From assembly GCA_019339365.1 (NCBI GenBank), contig CP079859.1, positions 2,046,001 to 2,110,000 of the forward strand: a stretch of 64,000 nucleotides of DNA, read 5' to 3'. Shown here piece by piece: positions 1-9,705 of this stretch; within the stretch, counting starts at the first letter, position 1, and each line of letters begins with the position of its first letter. This DNA comes from Vibrio neptunius (lineage in GTDB: Bacteria > Pseudomonadota > Gammaproteobacteria > Enterobacterales > Vibrionaceae). A model generated the notes under the pieces. That model ran no database searches. It saw only the letters and a list, made by a program, of their open reading frames with translations, and was not told the origin of the DNA. A program made the position numbers and the translations under genes.

Positions 1-1
1 G

Positions 2-3000
2 CAAAGTGTTACGTTCAAACACCTGGAAGAAAAATCGAACCAGTTGGCGAACCAGTTGATAGAGCAGGGTGTCGTTCGCGATCACGCTGTGGGTGTTCTT
101 TTTGAGCGCGGCAACGATATGATCATAGCGATGATCGCCATCATGAAGGCAGGTGGGGCGTTTCTACCGCTTGATCCTGATTATCCGACTGACCGACTGG
201 CTTACATGATCGAGGATTCTGCTGCGAGTCTAGTAATCAGTGATCAATCATTGCGCTCACGTTGGGAAGAGATTGATTCACACGTCCTCTCACATTCGGA
301 TCAGGCGGCTTCAGTTTCACCGCTTTATATGGATGCGCTAGATTGGCAAGGGCTTTCAAAAGCCAAGCCAAAAGTAAAACTCTTGCCAGAGCAGTTGGCT
401 TACATCATCTACACATCAGGGTCGACGGGTAAACCTAAAGGTGTCGCGATTGCCCACGATGGCCTGAGTATGCATGTCCAGACGATTGGAGCTCAGTATG
501 GGATGACACAAGATGACGTTGAACTCCACTTTGCGTCAATCAGTTTTGATGGGGCGGTAGAACGCTGGACAGTGCCTTTGGCGTTTGGTTCTCGCTTGGT
601 GATTCGCGATCAGCAACTGTGGAGTGCGGAGAAGACCTGTGAAGTGCTCAAGCAGGAAGGGATTACGATAGCCTGTTTCCCTCCAAGTTATGTCGGGCCT
701 TTATTGGACTGGATTGAGACGACTCAGCCTAAGTTGAATGTACGTTCTTGGACTTTGGGTGGTGAAGCCTTTACTCGTGAAACCTATGATCGCCTGCAAT
801 CTGTTGTAAACCCACCACGTATTATCAACGGCTATGGGCCGACGGAAACCGTGGTGACACCAATGATATGGCGTGCTTACCCACACGATAAGCTGACCAG
901 TGCCTATGCACCTATCGGTCAGCCTGTTGGGGCTCGTAGACTTTATGTGTTAGATGGTTTGCTTAACCAAGTTGCCGAAGGCGCAGTCGGGGAGTTGTAC
1001 ATTGGTGAAGAAGTCGGCCTCGCACGTGGGTATCTGGGTAAGCCGGATATGACCTCAGAACGATTTATGCCAGATCCATTTACCAATAATGGCGAGCGTA
1101 TGTATCGCACTGGTGATTTAGTTCGTTGGCGAGAAGATGGTGTCATGGAGTATTTTGGCCGTGTTGATCAACAGATAAAAATCCGTGGATTCAGAATCGA
1201 GCTGGGTGAGATCGAATCAAGGCTTCAGCAAATATCCGGTGTCGAGACTTGTGTGGTTGCGGCGCATCGTCACGGTTCTATGACCCACCTTGTGGGGTAT
1301 CTGCATGGCGCTGATGCAAACAAGGCTGATAGCGTTTCGATATTATCTGAGCTCGCTGAGCACCTGCCTGAGTATATGGTGCCAGCGCATCTTGTGGTGC
1401 TAGATGAATTGCCGTTAACTCCAGCAGGTAAGGTAGATAGAAAAGCGCTGCCGGAACCAGAATTCAAATCTGAGCTGTCGCAAGGTTTGCCACCGGAGGG
1501 TGAGAAAGAAACTCTCCTTGCGGAGATTTGGCAAGAGCTACTGGGTATTAATTCTGTCAGCCGAGAAGATAGCTTCTTTGCGTTAGGTGGGGATTCTATA
1601 TTAAGCCTCCAGCTGGTGAGTAAATTAAAACTGGCAGGTCTCAACGTATCTCCAAAACAAGTATTCCAAGCGCCAGTATTGAGCGAGTTAGCACAAGTAC
1701 TTGAAGCAGCAGTTGAGCAAGAGCAAAGAGAGTTACCAAAACAACCATTTGGTCTGATGCCAATTCAGGCTCATTTCATGGCGCAAAACTTTGCTCAGCC
1801 AAATCACTGGAACCAGCACGTGTGCGTTGAGTTGAAGCAGGATATGGATATTCAGGCACTGGATATTGCGCTCAAAGTGTTAATTGAGCACCATCCCGCG
1901 TTGAGATTGTCGTTTTCTCAAACTGAAGGTAAATGGCAGCAGCAATACGTTGAACATGTTTTCCATGATCTTCTATGGAAGACTCAGCTAAATAGCTTAG
2001 AAGCTTTCGAAGTGTTTGCTCATGAGTTGCAAACAAGCCTTGATATCGAAGCAGGCCGACTGATTCAGGCAGGCTACGCTCGAATTGAGGGGCAGAAATC
2101 TCGCTTGATGATTGTCATTCATCATCTGGCTGTAGATGGCGTTTCGTGGCGAGTCCTGATGGATGACTTATGGCGTGCTTATCAGCAAACGCTTTCTAGT
2201 GACGAAAATTCAACGAAAACAGTTGAGCTACCGCCTGTTTATACCTCTTTGGATATGGCAGTGGATAGCCTCAACAAATGGTCATTAACAGAACAAGGCA
2301 ACGCGAGGAGAGCCGTTTGGGATGAACAAGCTTTCCACGCAGAAAATACACAGGCTAAAGCAATCTATGGCAACAAGCGCTCGCAAAAGGTTGAGCTAAG
2401 CCGAGAGGTGACGTCGGCTTTATTGAGTTCTAAAAATATCACCGTTGAACTTGTCTCTGCTTTGACAGCAATTATGGGAAGCAACGAAGATGGTCAAAGC
2501 GTGTATCTAGAAAGTCATGGTCGTGACGACTCTGTCTTTGAAGGGTTAGATCTCAGCCGTATGGTGGGCTGGATGACGAGCCTCTATCCGATGACTTTGA
2601 ATGCCTCAGATTCTCGAGACGATATCGCTAAGCGTATGGCACTATTGAGCCAAGACTCGGGTATTGGCTATGGACTGCGCTACTTAGACGCTGAGCCTGA
2701 AGAACAAACTGCGCAACTAACCTTCAATTACCTAGGGCAGTATCAAGGCAATAGTTTTGCTCATTGGTGTCAACCAGTGTCGTCAAACTCGCGTGATCAA
2801 GCCGATGACAACGCCATGTTGACGCCTTTGGTCGTCAATGCCCAAGTTGTCGATGGCGTATTGAGCGCTGATTTTGAATATGCAACCAGTCATTATTCGC
2901 AATCAGATATCGAGACCAAAGCCAATGCATGGAAAGAGAGGCTTGAAGCGATACATTCGGCACCCGAATCTCAAAAAGGCGAGGCGATAGCAGCCAAAGC

Positions 3001-3829
3001 TAACCTCAGACTGATCGAGAAGCTTAATGCTAATGTTGAAGGGATTGCACCTGTATTCTGCATTCACCCAGTGACAGGTCGAACAGTTGGTTATCAAAAA
3101 TTAGCTCAAGCATTGGCGGGCAAACGCACCGTTTATGGTGTTCAGTCTCAGAGCTTCGTTTATCCAAATCGCTTTGACACTTCGTTTAGCGCAATGGCTG
3201 ATACTTATTGTGCGACTATTCGTCAAATACAGCCATCTGGGCCTTATACATTGATTGGCTGGTCGCTCGGCGGCGCGCTCTGTCAAGAAGTTGCAGCGCG
3301 TCTCGAGGCGGCAGGTGAAAGTGTTGCTTTCCTCGGGCTGTTGGACTGCTATGTTCCAGGTACTGAAATCGCAGAAGATCAATGGCAATCACCGACAGCA
3401 AAAGCCAAGCTGATCGAGCACTTAGAATTGCTCTTGGGTAAGTTATCGGAAGGGCAGAAGCAAACCTGTCTTGCAGGATTTGACCAATCAACTCCTGACA
3501 ATTGGCCAAGCGTATTTTCATCTTGGTTGGCGTCACAAAACTTTGATCACTATCTGTCTGAAAGTGCACAGCAAATGCTGTACAGCTGGGCGGTAGAGCA
3601 GCACATGAGATCGCTGTGTCACGAGTATCAGTTACCTAAAATTAATACCCAGCCAACCGCATATTGGGCTGGACAACCTCAAGGCCGATACAAACTGTTG
3701 AGTTCGGAGTTTTCCAAAGTTAACGCTCAGTTAAGCAGTGAAGTGCTAGATACGGATCATTTAGGGATAGTGCAAGACAGCGTACTGATCGAGAAATTAC
3801 GGCATTTATTAATAATTAATACATTATAG
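2..3829 (+). CDS. Siderophore NRPS, terminal A-T-E-TE module (5' end outside window)
   Basis: Non-ribosomal peptide synthetase. The frame is open from base 2 with adenylation-domain sequence, so the gene begins upstream and 1275 residues are visible; TTG at 44 is not a real start. Domains in order: adenylation (TSGSTGKPKG at about nt 413-442, NGYGPTE, YRTGDLVRW, GKVDRKALP), carrier protein (LGGDSI, phosphopantetheine Ser at about nt 1594), epimerization rather than condensation (HHLAVDGVSW, SHGRDD, FNYLGQY), and thioesterase (GWSLGG, Ser at about nt 3262). This is a chain-terminating module releasing a D-configured last residue. My reading of the specificity pocket is D-G-E-C-T-G-G-V-T-K; the acidic E239 suggests a basic residue such as (hydroxy)ornithine, which is inference. 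A Fur-controlled receptor and two hydroxamate tailoring genes follow, so a hydroxamate siderophore product is likely. Confidence 0.93.
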   Translation, partial: QSVTFKHLEEKSNQLANQLIEQGVVRDHAVGVLFERGNDMIIAMIAIMKAGGAFLPLDPDYPTDRLAYMIEDSAASLVISDQSLRSRWEEIDSHVLSHSDQAASVSPLYMDALDWQGLSKAKPKVKLLPEQLAYIIYTSGSTGKPKGVAIAHDGLSMHVQTIGAQYGMTQDDVELHFASISFDGAVERWTVPLAFGSRLVIRDQQLWSAEKTCEVLKQEGITIACFPPSYVGPLLDWIETTQPKLNVRSWTLGGEAFTRETYDRLQSVVNPPRIINGYGPTETVVTPMIWRAYPHDKLTSAYAPIGQPVGARRLYVLDGLLNQVAEGAVGELYIGEEVGLARGYLGKPDMTSERFMPDPFTNNGERMYRTGDLVRWREDGVMEYFGRVDQQIKIRGFRIELGEIESRLQQISGVETCVVAAHRHGSMTHLVGYLHGADANKADSVSILSELAEHLPEYMVPAHLVVLDELPLTPAGKVDRKALPEPEFKSELSQGLPPEGEKETLLAEIWQELLGINSVSREDSFFALGGDSILSLQLVSKLKLAGLNVSPKQVFQAPVLSELAQVLEAAVEQEQRELPKQPFGLMPIQAHFMAQNFAQPNHWNQHVCVELKQDMDIQALDIALKVLIEHHPALRLSFSQTEGKWQQQYVEHVFHDLLWKTQLNSLEAFEVFAHELQTSLDIEAGRLIQAGYARIEGQKSRLMIVIHHLAVDGVSWRVLMDDLWRAYQQTLSSDENSTKTVELPPVYTSLDMAVDSLNKWSLTEQGNARRAVWDEQAFHAENTQAKAIYGNKRSQKVELSREVTSALLSSKNITVELVSALTAIMGSNEDGQSVYLESHGRDDSVFEGLDLSRMVGWMTSLYPMTLNASDSRDDIAKRMALLSQDSGIGYGLRYLDAEPEEQTAQLTFNYLGQYQGNSFAHWCQPVSSNSRDQADDNAMLTPLVVNAQVVDGVLSADFEYATSHYSQSDIETKANAWKERLEAIHSAPESQKGEAIAAKANLRLIEKLNANVEGIAPVFCIHPVTGRTVGYQKLAQALAGKRTVYGVQSQSFVYPNRFDTSFSAMADTYCATIRQIQPSGPYTLIGWSLGGALCQEVAARLEAAGESVAFLGLLDCYVPGTEIAEDQWQSPTAKAKLIEHLELLLGKLSEGQKQTCLAGFDQSTPDNWPSVFSSWLASQNFDHYLSESAQQMLYSWAVEQHMRSLCHEYQLPKINTQPTAYWAGQPQGRYKLLSSEFSKVNAQLSSEVLDTDHLGIVQDSVLIEKLRHLLIINTL

Positions 3830-3901
3830 AACCATAACGACTAATTTATAGATTCCATTTTTCTATAAAAGTCGTTAAGATTCTCTCGTGTTCGTAATGC
3901 T

Positions 3902-3920
3902 AATGATAATGGTTATCATA
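3902..3920. promoter_or_regulatory. Fur box upstream of the TonB-dependent receptor
   Basis: The sequence AATGATAATGGTTATCATA has near-palindromic arms (ATGATAAT/GTTATCAT) and matches the ferric-uptake-regulator 19-mer GATAATGATAATCATTATC closely. It lies 46 bases before the receptor start in an AT-rich promoter region, as expected for iron-repressed transcription of the receptor and the two overlapping or following siderophore genes. Confidence 0.85.
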
Positions 3921-3966
3921 ATTATTAATATAATATTCGGTAAAACCGAAAGTTAAGGAGAAAGAC

Positions 3967-6192
3967 ATGAATCGGCAGTTTATGCTGAGCCCAGCTTGTT
4001 TGGCAGTAGCGTTCGCTCTGTCTGCTGGCGTAGTTAACGCAGCGGAAGACGAAACAGTAGTGGTAGTCGGTCAGGAGCACGATAGCGCCGTTGGCCCAGA
4101 TTTCAGTTATTTAGGACAAAAAAGTCGTACAGCCACCAAAACAGATTTAGCCATCCATGAAACGCCACGAGCGGTTTCGGTCGTTACTCGCGAACAAATG
4201 GATGATCGCGCGTCAATCAGCATCTCAGACGCGCTTCAATATACCCCTGGCATTCAGACCAATTTCTACGGCGATGACAACAAGCAAGATTGGTTTGTTA
4301 TACGTGGATTTCAGCAAGCGAATAACGGTCTTTACCAAGATGGTACGCGCCTATATTCAGCAGGTTTTTATAGCTGGCAGATTGATCCATTTGGTTTGGA
4401 GCGTGTAGAAATTCTTCGTGGTCCAGCCTCGGTTTTGTATGGACAAAACCCACCGGGTGGCGTTATCAACACAGTAAGTAAACGCCCTCAGTTTGATGGT
4501 GGTTCTGGTCAAGTGGCCGTTGAGTATGGCTCATATGACAGAACTCAGATTAGCTTGGACGTTAACCGTGAACTAAATGAAGATTTTGCTTTCCGTTTAG
4601 TCGCTATGGGGCGTAAGAATGGTACTAAAGTCGACAATGTAGATGCAGAGCGTATTCTAGTTGCACCATCATTAGCGTGGAATATCAACGATAGTAACAG
4701 TATTACCTTTTTGACCAGTTATCAGAAAGACGATTCCAACCCTTATCTGCAGTTTTTGCCTATTGAAGGCACATTGACCAGCAATCCTAATGGTCAGATA
4801 AGTGACAATCTAGCCGTGGGTAATCCAGACTGGGAAAAGTTTGAACGTGAACAACTTTCTTTTGGCTACGAGTTTGAACACCAGTTTAGTGACGCAATAA
4901 GTTTTGCTCAGTCTGCCCGTTATAGTCGCCTGGACATCGATCTGCGTCATATATATTTTGCGGGTTACGCGGCAGATAGTGCTCTAGGAGCTTTGCTGGA
5001 CCCAACAAGTTCAAGACAGACCATCTTGAGAGGGGTGACGACAGAGCAAGGTCACTCTGATGCATTTAACATAGACAACCGTTTGCTATTCAATTTTAAC
5101 ACTGGTGAAGTGAGTCATACTTTGCTTGCTGGAATCGATTACCAAGCGATCGAAATTGACAGTAAAGACTACGCTAGTGATCCTTTGGTTGCAGACGGCA
5201 ACGGTAGCGTCACCATTCCGCTTGTAGGCCCGAGAGCTGATCCATCGTTTAACGTTTTCAATCCTAGTTACAGTAACAATGTTGTTTTACTCGATTCTAA
5301 CTCAGGGACCTTGGGTCAACTAAGTGAAGCGGATATGCAAACGACTGTAACCGATAACAGTCAGTTTGGCCTTTATGTTCAAGATCAAATTCGTTACCAA
5401 GATTGGGTCGTTCAGATAGGTGCTCGCTATGATGATACTTCTAACGAGCAAACCAACCAATCAACAATGGCGACGTATAAAGCGGATTACGAAGAATGGA
5501 CAGCAAATGCGGGTATTGCTTATGTAATGTCTAATGGCTTTACACCATACGTTAGTTATGCGCAGTCATTTGAGCCTAAGCTTCAGACTGTAAATAACCA
5601 ACCAGCAAAACCTGAACGTGGTGAAGCGTACGAAGCCGGTGTTAAATACCAACCTCGTAGCTTTGATGGTTACTTCAATGTTGCTGTTTATGAAGCCACT
5701 AAGAAGGATGTTGTGCAAGTTGATGGTACTGACATCAAACAAGTTGGCGAAATCCGTAATCGCGGTTTGGAATTAGAAGCTGTTGCGAACGTCACTCAAG
5801 CTTTAACCCTAATAGGGAACTTGTCGTATGTTGATTCTGAAATCAAAGACGACAAGAATGCTGCACTCATTGGCAAGCAACCACAGCAAGTCGCAGACAA
5901 ATTGGCTTCTGCGTGGGCAAAATATCAGTTTTTTGGTGGTGCTCTTGATGGACTAAGTGTTGGTGGCGGCCTGCGTTATACCGGTGATACTTATTCGAGC
6001 AATAATGGCCAGAATACCGTACCTTCATACACACTGTACGATGCAACAGTGAGTTACCGATTTGATGACTATAAGTTCCAAGTTGCAGCAAAAAACATCT
6101 TTGACAAGGAATATATCGCCACCTGTACTAGCAGCAATTGCTTCTACGGTGACCGCCGCAATATTATCGCGAGCCTGAGCTATGACTGGTAA
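3967..6192 (+). CDS. TonB-dependent ferric-siderophore receptor
   Basis: Outer-membrane receptor of 741 residues for a ferric siderophore. It has a signal peptide ending near VVNA-AED, a TonB-box-like stretch (ETVVVVG) at about residues 30-36, a plug domain (about 50-180, with VLYGQNPPGGVINTVSKRP) and a long beta-barrel ending in an aromatic residue (SLSYDW). A Cys pair (CTSSNC) sits close to the C-terminus, as in FpvA/FoxA-type hydroxamate receptors. AAGGAG lies 6 bases before the ATG, and the Fur box is upstream. The position directly after the NRPS and the 11-base overlap with the acyltransferase gene argue that it imports the siderophore made here. The exact ligand cannot be read from sequence. 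Confidence 0.95.
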   Translation: MNRQFMLSPACLAVAFALSAGVVNAAEDETVVVVGQEHDSAVGPDFSYLGQKSRTATKTDLAIHETPRAVSVVTREQMDDRASISISDALQYTPGIQTNFYGDDNKQDWFVIRGFQQANNGLYQDGTRLYSAGFYSWQIDPFGLERVEILRGPASVLYGQNPPGGVINTVSKRPQFDGGSGQVAVEYGSYDRTQISLDVNRELNEDFAFRLVAMGRKNGTKVDNVDAERILVAPSLAWNINDSNSITFLTSYQKDDSNPYLQFLPIEGTLTSNPNGQISDNLAVGNPDWEKFEREQLSFGYEFEHQFSDAISFAQSARYSRLDIDLRHIYFAGYAADSALGALLDPTSSRQTILRGVTTEQGHSDAFNIDNRLLFNFNTGEVSHTLLAGIDYQAIEIDSKDYASDPLVADGNGSVTIPLVGPRADPSFNVFNPSYSNNVVLLDSNSGTLGQLSEADMQTTVTDNSQFGLYVQDQIRYQDWVVQIGARYDDTSNEQTNQSTMATYKADYEEWTANAGIAYVMSNGFTPYVSYAQSFEPKLQTVNNQPAKPERGEAYEAGVKYQPRSFDGYFNVAVYEATKKDVVQVDGTDIKQVGEIRNRGLELEAVANVTQALTLIGNLSYVDSEIKDDKNAALIGKQPQQVADKLASAWAKYQFFGGALDGLSVGGGLRYTGDTYSSNNGQNTVPSYTLYDATVSYRFDDYKFQVAAKNIFDKEYIATCTSSNCFYGDRRNIIASLSYDW

Positions 6193-7150
6193 CCGTTATA
6201 CCCTCAACACTCTGCCCTTTGGGCAGAGTGTTCAGCAGCAAGGGGATACATGTTGCGTTGAAATGCCAAGTGGTCCGTTAACACTGAGCAAGGAAAGTGG
6301 CGGTTATTGGCGCGTGACCAGCAGTGAGAACAACGATATGGAAGTGGTTCAAGCTTTTGTTGTTTTGCTTGAGCACCGTACGGATATTCGTTGTATTGAC
6401 CTTGGTGAATTTGTTTTCCCATCATTAAACGACATCACTCATGTCACCCGTGAAGGTATTCGCTTGGTTTGGCGAGAAGCGTTAATGCAGTTGCCAGAGC
6501 TTTGGCTAAAACAGCAGCGCCGCGCGATTCCACATAAGCAGATACTTGCTTCTAATGGCTATCATCCTCTTCGTCCAAGACCGCAAAAAGGCGAGTTGTA
6601 CAGCCGTTACATTCCTGAGCTAGAGCAAACATTGTCTCTTATTGGTCTTGATGTAGAGCAACATGCTGAGCTGTTTTCAAAATGGCAAAACAGTCAACGT
6701 GTGGCTGCGTTTTGGGAGCAGACAGGCACTTTAGAAGAGCATAAAGCGTATTTGGAAGAGCAGTTGGTCAATGATAAAAACCAGCTATTGATTGTATGCC
6801 TTAATAACGAACCCTTTGCCTACATTGAAGCCTACTGGACAAAAGAAGATCGCATCGCGCCATATTATGCAGCAGGCGATTACGATCGCGGTATCCACAT
6901 GCTCGTTGGTGAAGAGCATCACCGTGGCAACCATAAGGTAGCGGCTTGGCTTCCTTCAGTATGCCACTTCCTTTATCTGTCCGATCCACGGACAGAGAAA
7001 ATCGTCAGCGAGCCGAGAGCAGATAACGCTAAGATGATTGGCTATCTACAGAAATTCGGCTTCGCCAAATTAAAAGAATTCGACTTCCCTCATAAGAGGG
7101 CGGCTCTAATGTGTCAGTTGAGAGATACCTTCTTTGCCGATTGCTTTTAG
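6182..7150 (+). CDS. Siderophore N-acyltransferase (GNAT, AlcB/IucB-like)
   Basis: GNAT-family enzyme of 322 residues of the siderophore acetyltransferase type (IucB/AlcB/RhbD group). Family members transfer an acyl group to the N-hydroxylated side-chain amine of ornithine or lysine, forming the hydroxamate that binds iron. The C-terminal half holds the conserved GEEHHRGNHK, LYLSDPRTEKIVSEPRADN and GYLQKFGFAKLKEFDFPHKR segments. The first about 110 residues are less conserved, as usual in this group. The ATG overlaps the receptor stop by 11 bases, so translational coupling is likely. The acyl donor (acetyl, or another) is not evident. Confidence 0.88.
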   Translation: MTGNRYTLNTLPFGQSVQQQGDTCCVEMPSGPLTLSKESGGYWRVTSSENNDMEVVQAFVVLLEHRTDIRCIDLGEFVFPSLNDITHVTREGIRLVWREALMQLPELWLKQQRRAIPHKQILASNGYHPLRPRPQKGELYSRYIPELEQTLSLIGLDVEQHAELFSKWQNSQRVAAFWEQTGTLEEHKAYLEEQLVNDKNQLLIVCLNNEPFAYIEAYWTKEDRIAPYYAAGDYDRGIHMLVGEEHHRGNHKVAAWLPSVCHFLYLSDPRTEKIVSEPRADNAKMIGYLQKFGFAKLKEFDFPHKRAALMCQLRDTFFADCF

Positions 7151-7226
7151 TATCGCAACCCAGTTTTAGGGTATCTCGGGGATAGAGAGCCAAAGAGCTC
7201 AATGGAAAAACATGAGGTTACAGAAA

Positions 7227-8519
7227 ATGACAGACCAGATTAAGGAATATGATGTGCTTGGCGTGGGTTTTGGCCCTGCTAACCTGTCAATTGCGATTGC
7301 GTTGGAAGAAACGGCGCAGAACCAAAAATTAAGCTATTGCTTCTTAGAGCAAAAATCTCATTTCGAATGGCATGGTGGTATGTTGCTAGATGGCACTCGA
7401 ATGCAGATTTCTTGCCTTAAGGATCTGGTGACGTTACGCAATCCAACCAGCCCTTATACGTTTGTAAACTACCTACATTCACACGACCGCTTGAGTTCAT
7501 TTATCAACTTGGGTTCTCTTCATCCTTCACGTGTGGAATTTAATGACTATCTGACTTGGGTTGCAAACCAGTTTGATTCAGTCGTGACCTACGGTCAACG
7601 CGTTGTCGATATCGAACCGATTGAAGTCGATGGCGAAATTACTAAAGTTCGCGTTGTCTCAACGGATATTAGCGGTAAACGAACCGTAAGAGTGGCGAAA
7701 AACCTATTGATTGGTATGGGCGGGATGCCGAAACTCCCTGAGCTGTTTAATGGCTTGAACGACGAGAAGGTGATCCATTCCTCGAAATATAAGGTGTGGC
7801 GTGAACAGTTTAATGCGGGTACAGAGACACCTAAGATTGCGGTTGTGGGTGCTGGTCAAAGTGCTGCCGAGATTTTCGTTGATCTGACAAACCGTTATGA
7901 AGAAGGTGAAGTACACTTAGTCAACCGTAACTTTGCCCTACATCCAGCGGATGACAGTGCATTCGTAAACGAGATTTTTGACCCTGAGTTTACCGATCAC
8001 GTATACAAGAGCACGGATGAAGAGCGTAAAACCATCCTTTCTCGTTTCAATGGCACAAACTATTCAGTTGTCGATACAGAAGAGCTTAGCGCGATTTATG
8101 AGCGTCTATATCTTCAGCGCGTAACTGGCGAGGGCAAGCACCAACATCTACGCTGTCATGATATTCAAGAAATCGGGCAGAAAGAAGGTAAGATTGCACT
8201 CCGTTTTAATGATCGCATTCATAGCGAGCAAAAGTGGCACGATTACGATGCGGTTGTCCTTGCCACTGGCTATCGTTATGACCAGTTCAATCAAATGTTG
8301 AACAAGCTAGAACCACTAATGTCGGACAAGCAGGTTGAGCGCCATTATCGTCTACCTATGCAGGAATCATGTAAAGTGAATGTTTTCCTTCAAGGTTGTT
8401 GCGAGTCATCGCATGGTCTGAGCGATACTTTGCTTTCAGTACTTGCTGTTCGTTCTAAAGAGATAGTGGACTCACTATATGCGAACATCGAAACAGAGAA
8501 AGTCGTTGAAGAGGCGTAA
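7227..8519 (+). CDS. L-ornithine (lysine) N-monooxygenase, siderophore biosynthesis
   Basis: FAD- and NADPH-dependent N-hydroxylase of 430 residues, related to PvdA/IucD/AlcA. It hydroxylates the side-chain amine of ornithine or lysine before acylation. Visible features: FAD-binding GVGFGPANLS near the N-terminus, substrate/FAD region (LEQKSHFEWHGGML, LVTLRNPTSPYTFVNYL), NADPH-binding GAGQSAAEIF at about residues 212-221, and the C-terminal ATGY motif (VVLATGYRYD). An in-frame ATG exists at 7212, but 7227 is preceded by GAGGT at good spacing, so 7227 is preferred. Length and the NPTSPYTF segment fit the ornithine type better than lysine. It is the last gene of the siderophore cluster and is followed by a strong terminator. 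Confidence 0.93.
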   Translation: MTDQIKEYDVLGVGFGPANLSIAIALEETAQNQKLSYCFLEQKSHFEWHGGMLLDGTRMQISCLKDLVTLRNPTSPYTFVNYLHSHDRLSSFINLGSLHPSRVEFNDYLTWVANQFDSVVTYGQRVVDIEPIEVDGEITKVRVVSTDISGKRTVRVAKNLLIGMGGMPKLPELFNGLNDEKVIHSSKYKVWREQFNAGTETPKIAVVGAGQSAAEIFVDLTNRYEEGEVHLVNRNFALHPADDSAFVNEIFDPEFTDHVYKSTDEERKTILSRFNGTNYSVVDTEELSAIYERLYLQRVTGEGKHQHLRCHDIQEIGQKEGKIALRFNDRIHSEQKWHDYDAVVLATGYRYDQFNQMLNKLEPLMSDKQVERHYRLPMQESCKVNVFLQGCCESSHGLSDTLLSVLAVRSKEIVDSLYANIETEKVVEEA

Positions 8520-8536
8520 AGCGTCATACTGACGAT

Positions 8537-8568
8537 AAAGGCCGTAACATTGCGTGTTACGGCCTTTT
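8537..8568 (+). terminator. Rho-independent terminator of the siderophore operon
   Basis: The arms AAAGGCCGTAACA and TGTTACGGCCTTTT form a long GC-rich hairpin followed by T-rich sequence, 18 bases after the monooxygenase stop. Confidence 0.9.
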
Positions 8569-8739
8569 TGTTTATGGATCTGCTGACAGATAACAATCCA
8601 CCTTATGAACTAGAAGTTGTTGCACAAATATGAAGAATTAAAGAATTGAGAGAGAGCTCTGGCGATTAACTCTTATCATGCCTATGTTTGTTCTGGTTGC
8701 AAAAACACCACTTTACACGACGTTGCTCCAGAGGCTTAT

Positions 8740-9531
8740 ATGAAAAAAACCATAACAATCGCTTTATTCATTGCTGCTACTTCTCTTAATGCAGCGGAGT
8801 TACCGCGATTAGATGAAGCACTGCCCAGTTTAATGGATATATCGAGTCAGGTTCCTATTTTTGATTGGGATGGAGATGGCTGCTATCCCGCAGCGGGTAT
8901 CAGTCGTTATGGAGAAATGAACCCAGGGCTGAAACCATCTGGTGCACTCAATGGAAATTGCAGAGATGCCGGTTTTCTCGATATCTCAAATACTCTTCAC
9001 CGTTACGCGTGCATGAAAGGAAATGATGGGCAGGAGTATTGCGCTCATGCCTATGATACCTATTATGAAAAAGATCAGGCAATTCCGGGGATTGGGTTAG
9101 GTGGCCATCGCCATGATTGGGAGTCGGTGATCGTCTGGACAATGGATGGCGCTGTAGCGTATGGCTCAGTGAGTTGTCATGGCGATATGGACACTCGGCC
9201 AAGAGAGCAATTACCAATGGAGGCCCAGCATCTTAAAGTGGTTTACCACAAAGATGGTATTCTGACGCACTGTATTCGTTTCGCTAAAGACAACGAGATT
9301 GCAGAAAATCATTATGGACGGTTTGTTACCCCAACAATTACTTCTTGGTACGAACTTGCCGGCGATGGTCTTTCTAATGAAGCCATGCGCAATAAACTTA
9401 ATAGTTTTGACTATGGAAAAGCGTCAATCAAAGTGAAAGACAGCTCATTTTTGACTCACATTAATCAATGGCGACCCGCTGGATTCCCACCATTTACCCA
9501 GCAGAGTGTCGAAGCGTCCAATCCTTATTAA
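8740..9531 (+). CDS. Secreted necrosis-inducing-like protein (NLP/NPP1 family)
   Basis: 263 residues with a clear signal peptide (cleavage near SLNA-AEL), then one NPP1 domain. The NLP hallmark GHRHDWE is intact at residues 122-128, and PIFDWDGDGCYP near the N-terminus and HCIRF are further family features. Two Cys pairs (GCYP...NCRD and CMKG...YCAH) hint at the two-disulfide class. NLPs of oomycetes, fungi and some bacteria are secreted proteins that bind sphingolipids of eudicot membranes and cause leakage; many family members are non-cytolytic. What a marine Vibrio does with it is unknown. GAGG lies about 9 bases before the ATG, and a terminator follows, so it is monocistronic. Confidence 0.92.
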   Translation: MKKTITIALFIAATSLNAAELPRLDEALPSLMDISSQVPIFDWDGDGCYPAAGISRYGEMNPGLKPSGALNGNCRDAGFLDISNTLHRYACMKGNDGQEYCAHAYDTYYEKDQAIPGIGLGGHRHDWESVIVWTMDGAVAYGSVSCHGDMDTRPREQLPMEAQHLKVVYHKDGILTHCIRFAKDNEIAENHYGRFVTPTITSWYELAGDGLSNEAMRNKLNSFDYGKASIKVKDSSFLTHINQWRPAGFPPFTQQSVEASNPY

Positions 9532-9544
9532 AGGTAGTAAATCG

Positions 9545-9576
9545 AATGGCCTAATTCGTATTAGGCCATTTCTCTT
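9545..9576 (+). terminator. Rho-independent terminator after the NLP gene
   Basis: A perfect 11-base inverted repeat (AATGGCCTAAT/ATTAGGCCATT) with a 4-base loop and T-rich tail begins 14 bases after the NLP stop. Confidence 0.9.
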
Positions 9577-9705
9577 CTTCTATGCGTGATCCAGCATGTT
9601 CGGTCAAATTGAAAAATTGACACAATCTTCATGAAGCAATTTATCAACGTGTTACTTTTTGTTGGGTAATGTATGAGAGCGGATGAAGAGAGGACGTTGA
9701 GATAG

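Noticed and set aside
44-46. TTG at 44 as the start of the NRPS
   Set aside because: The frame continues upstream to base 2 with conserved adenylation-domain sequence, so the gene is truncated by the window edge.
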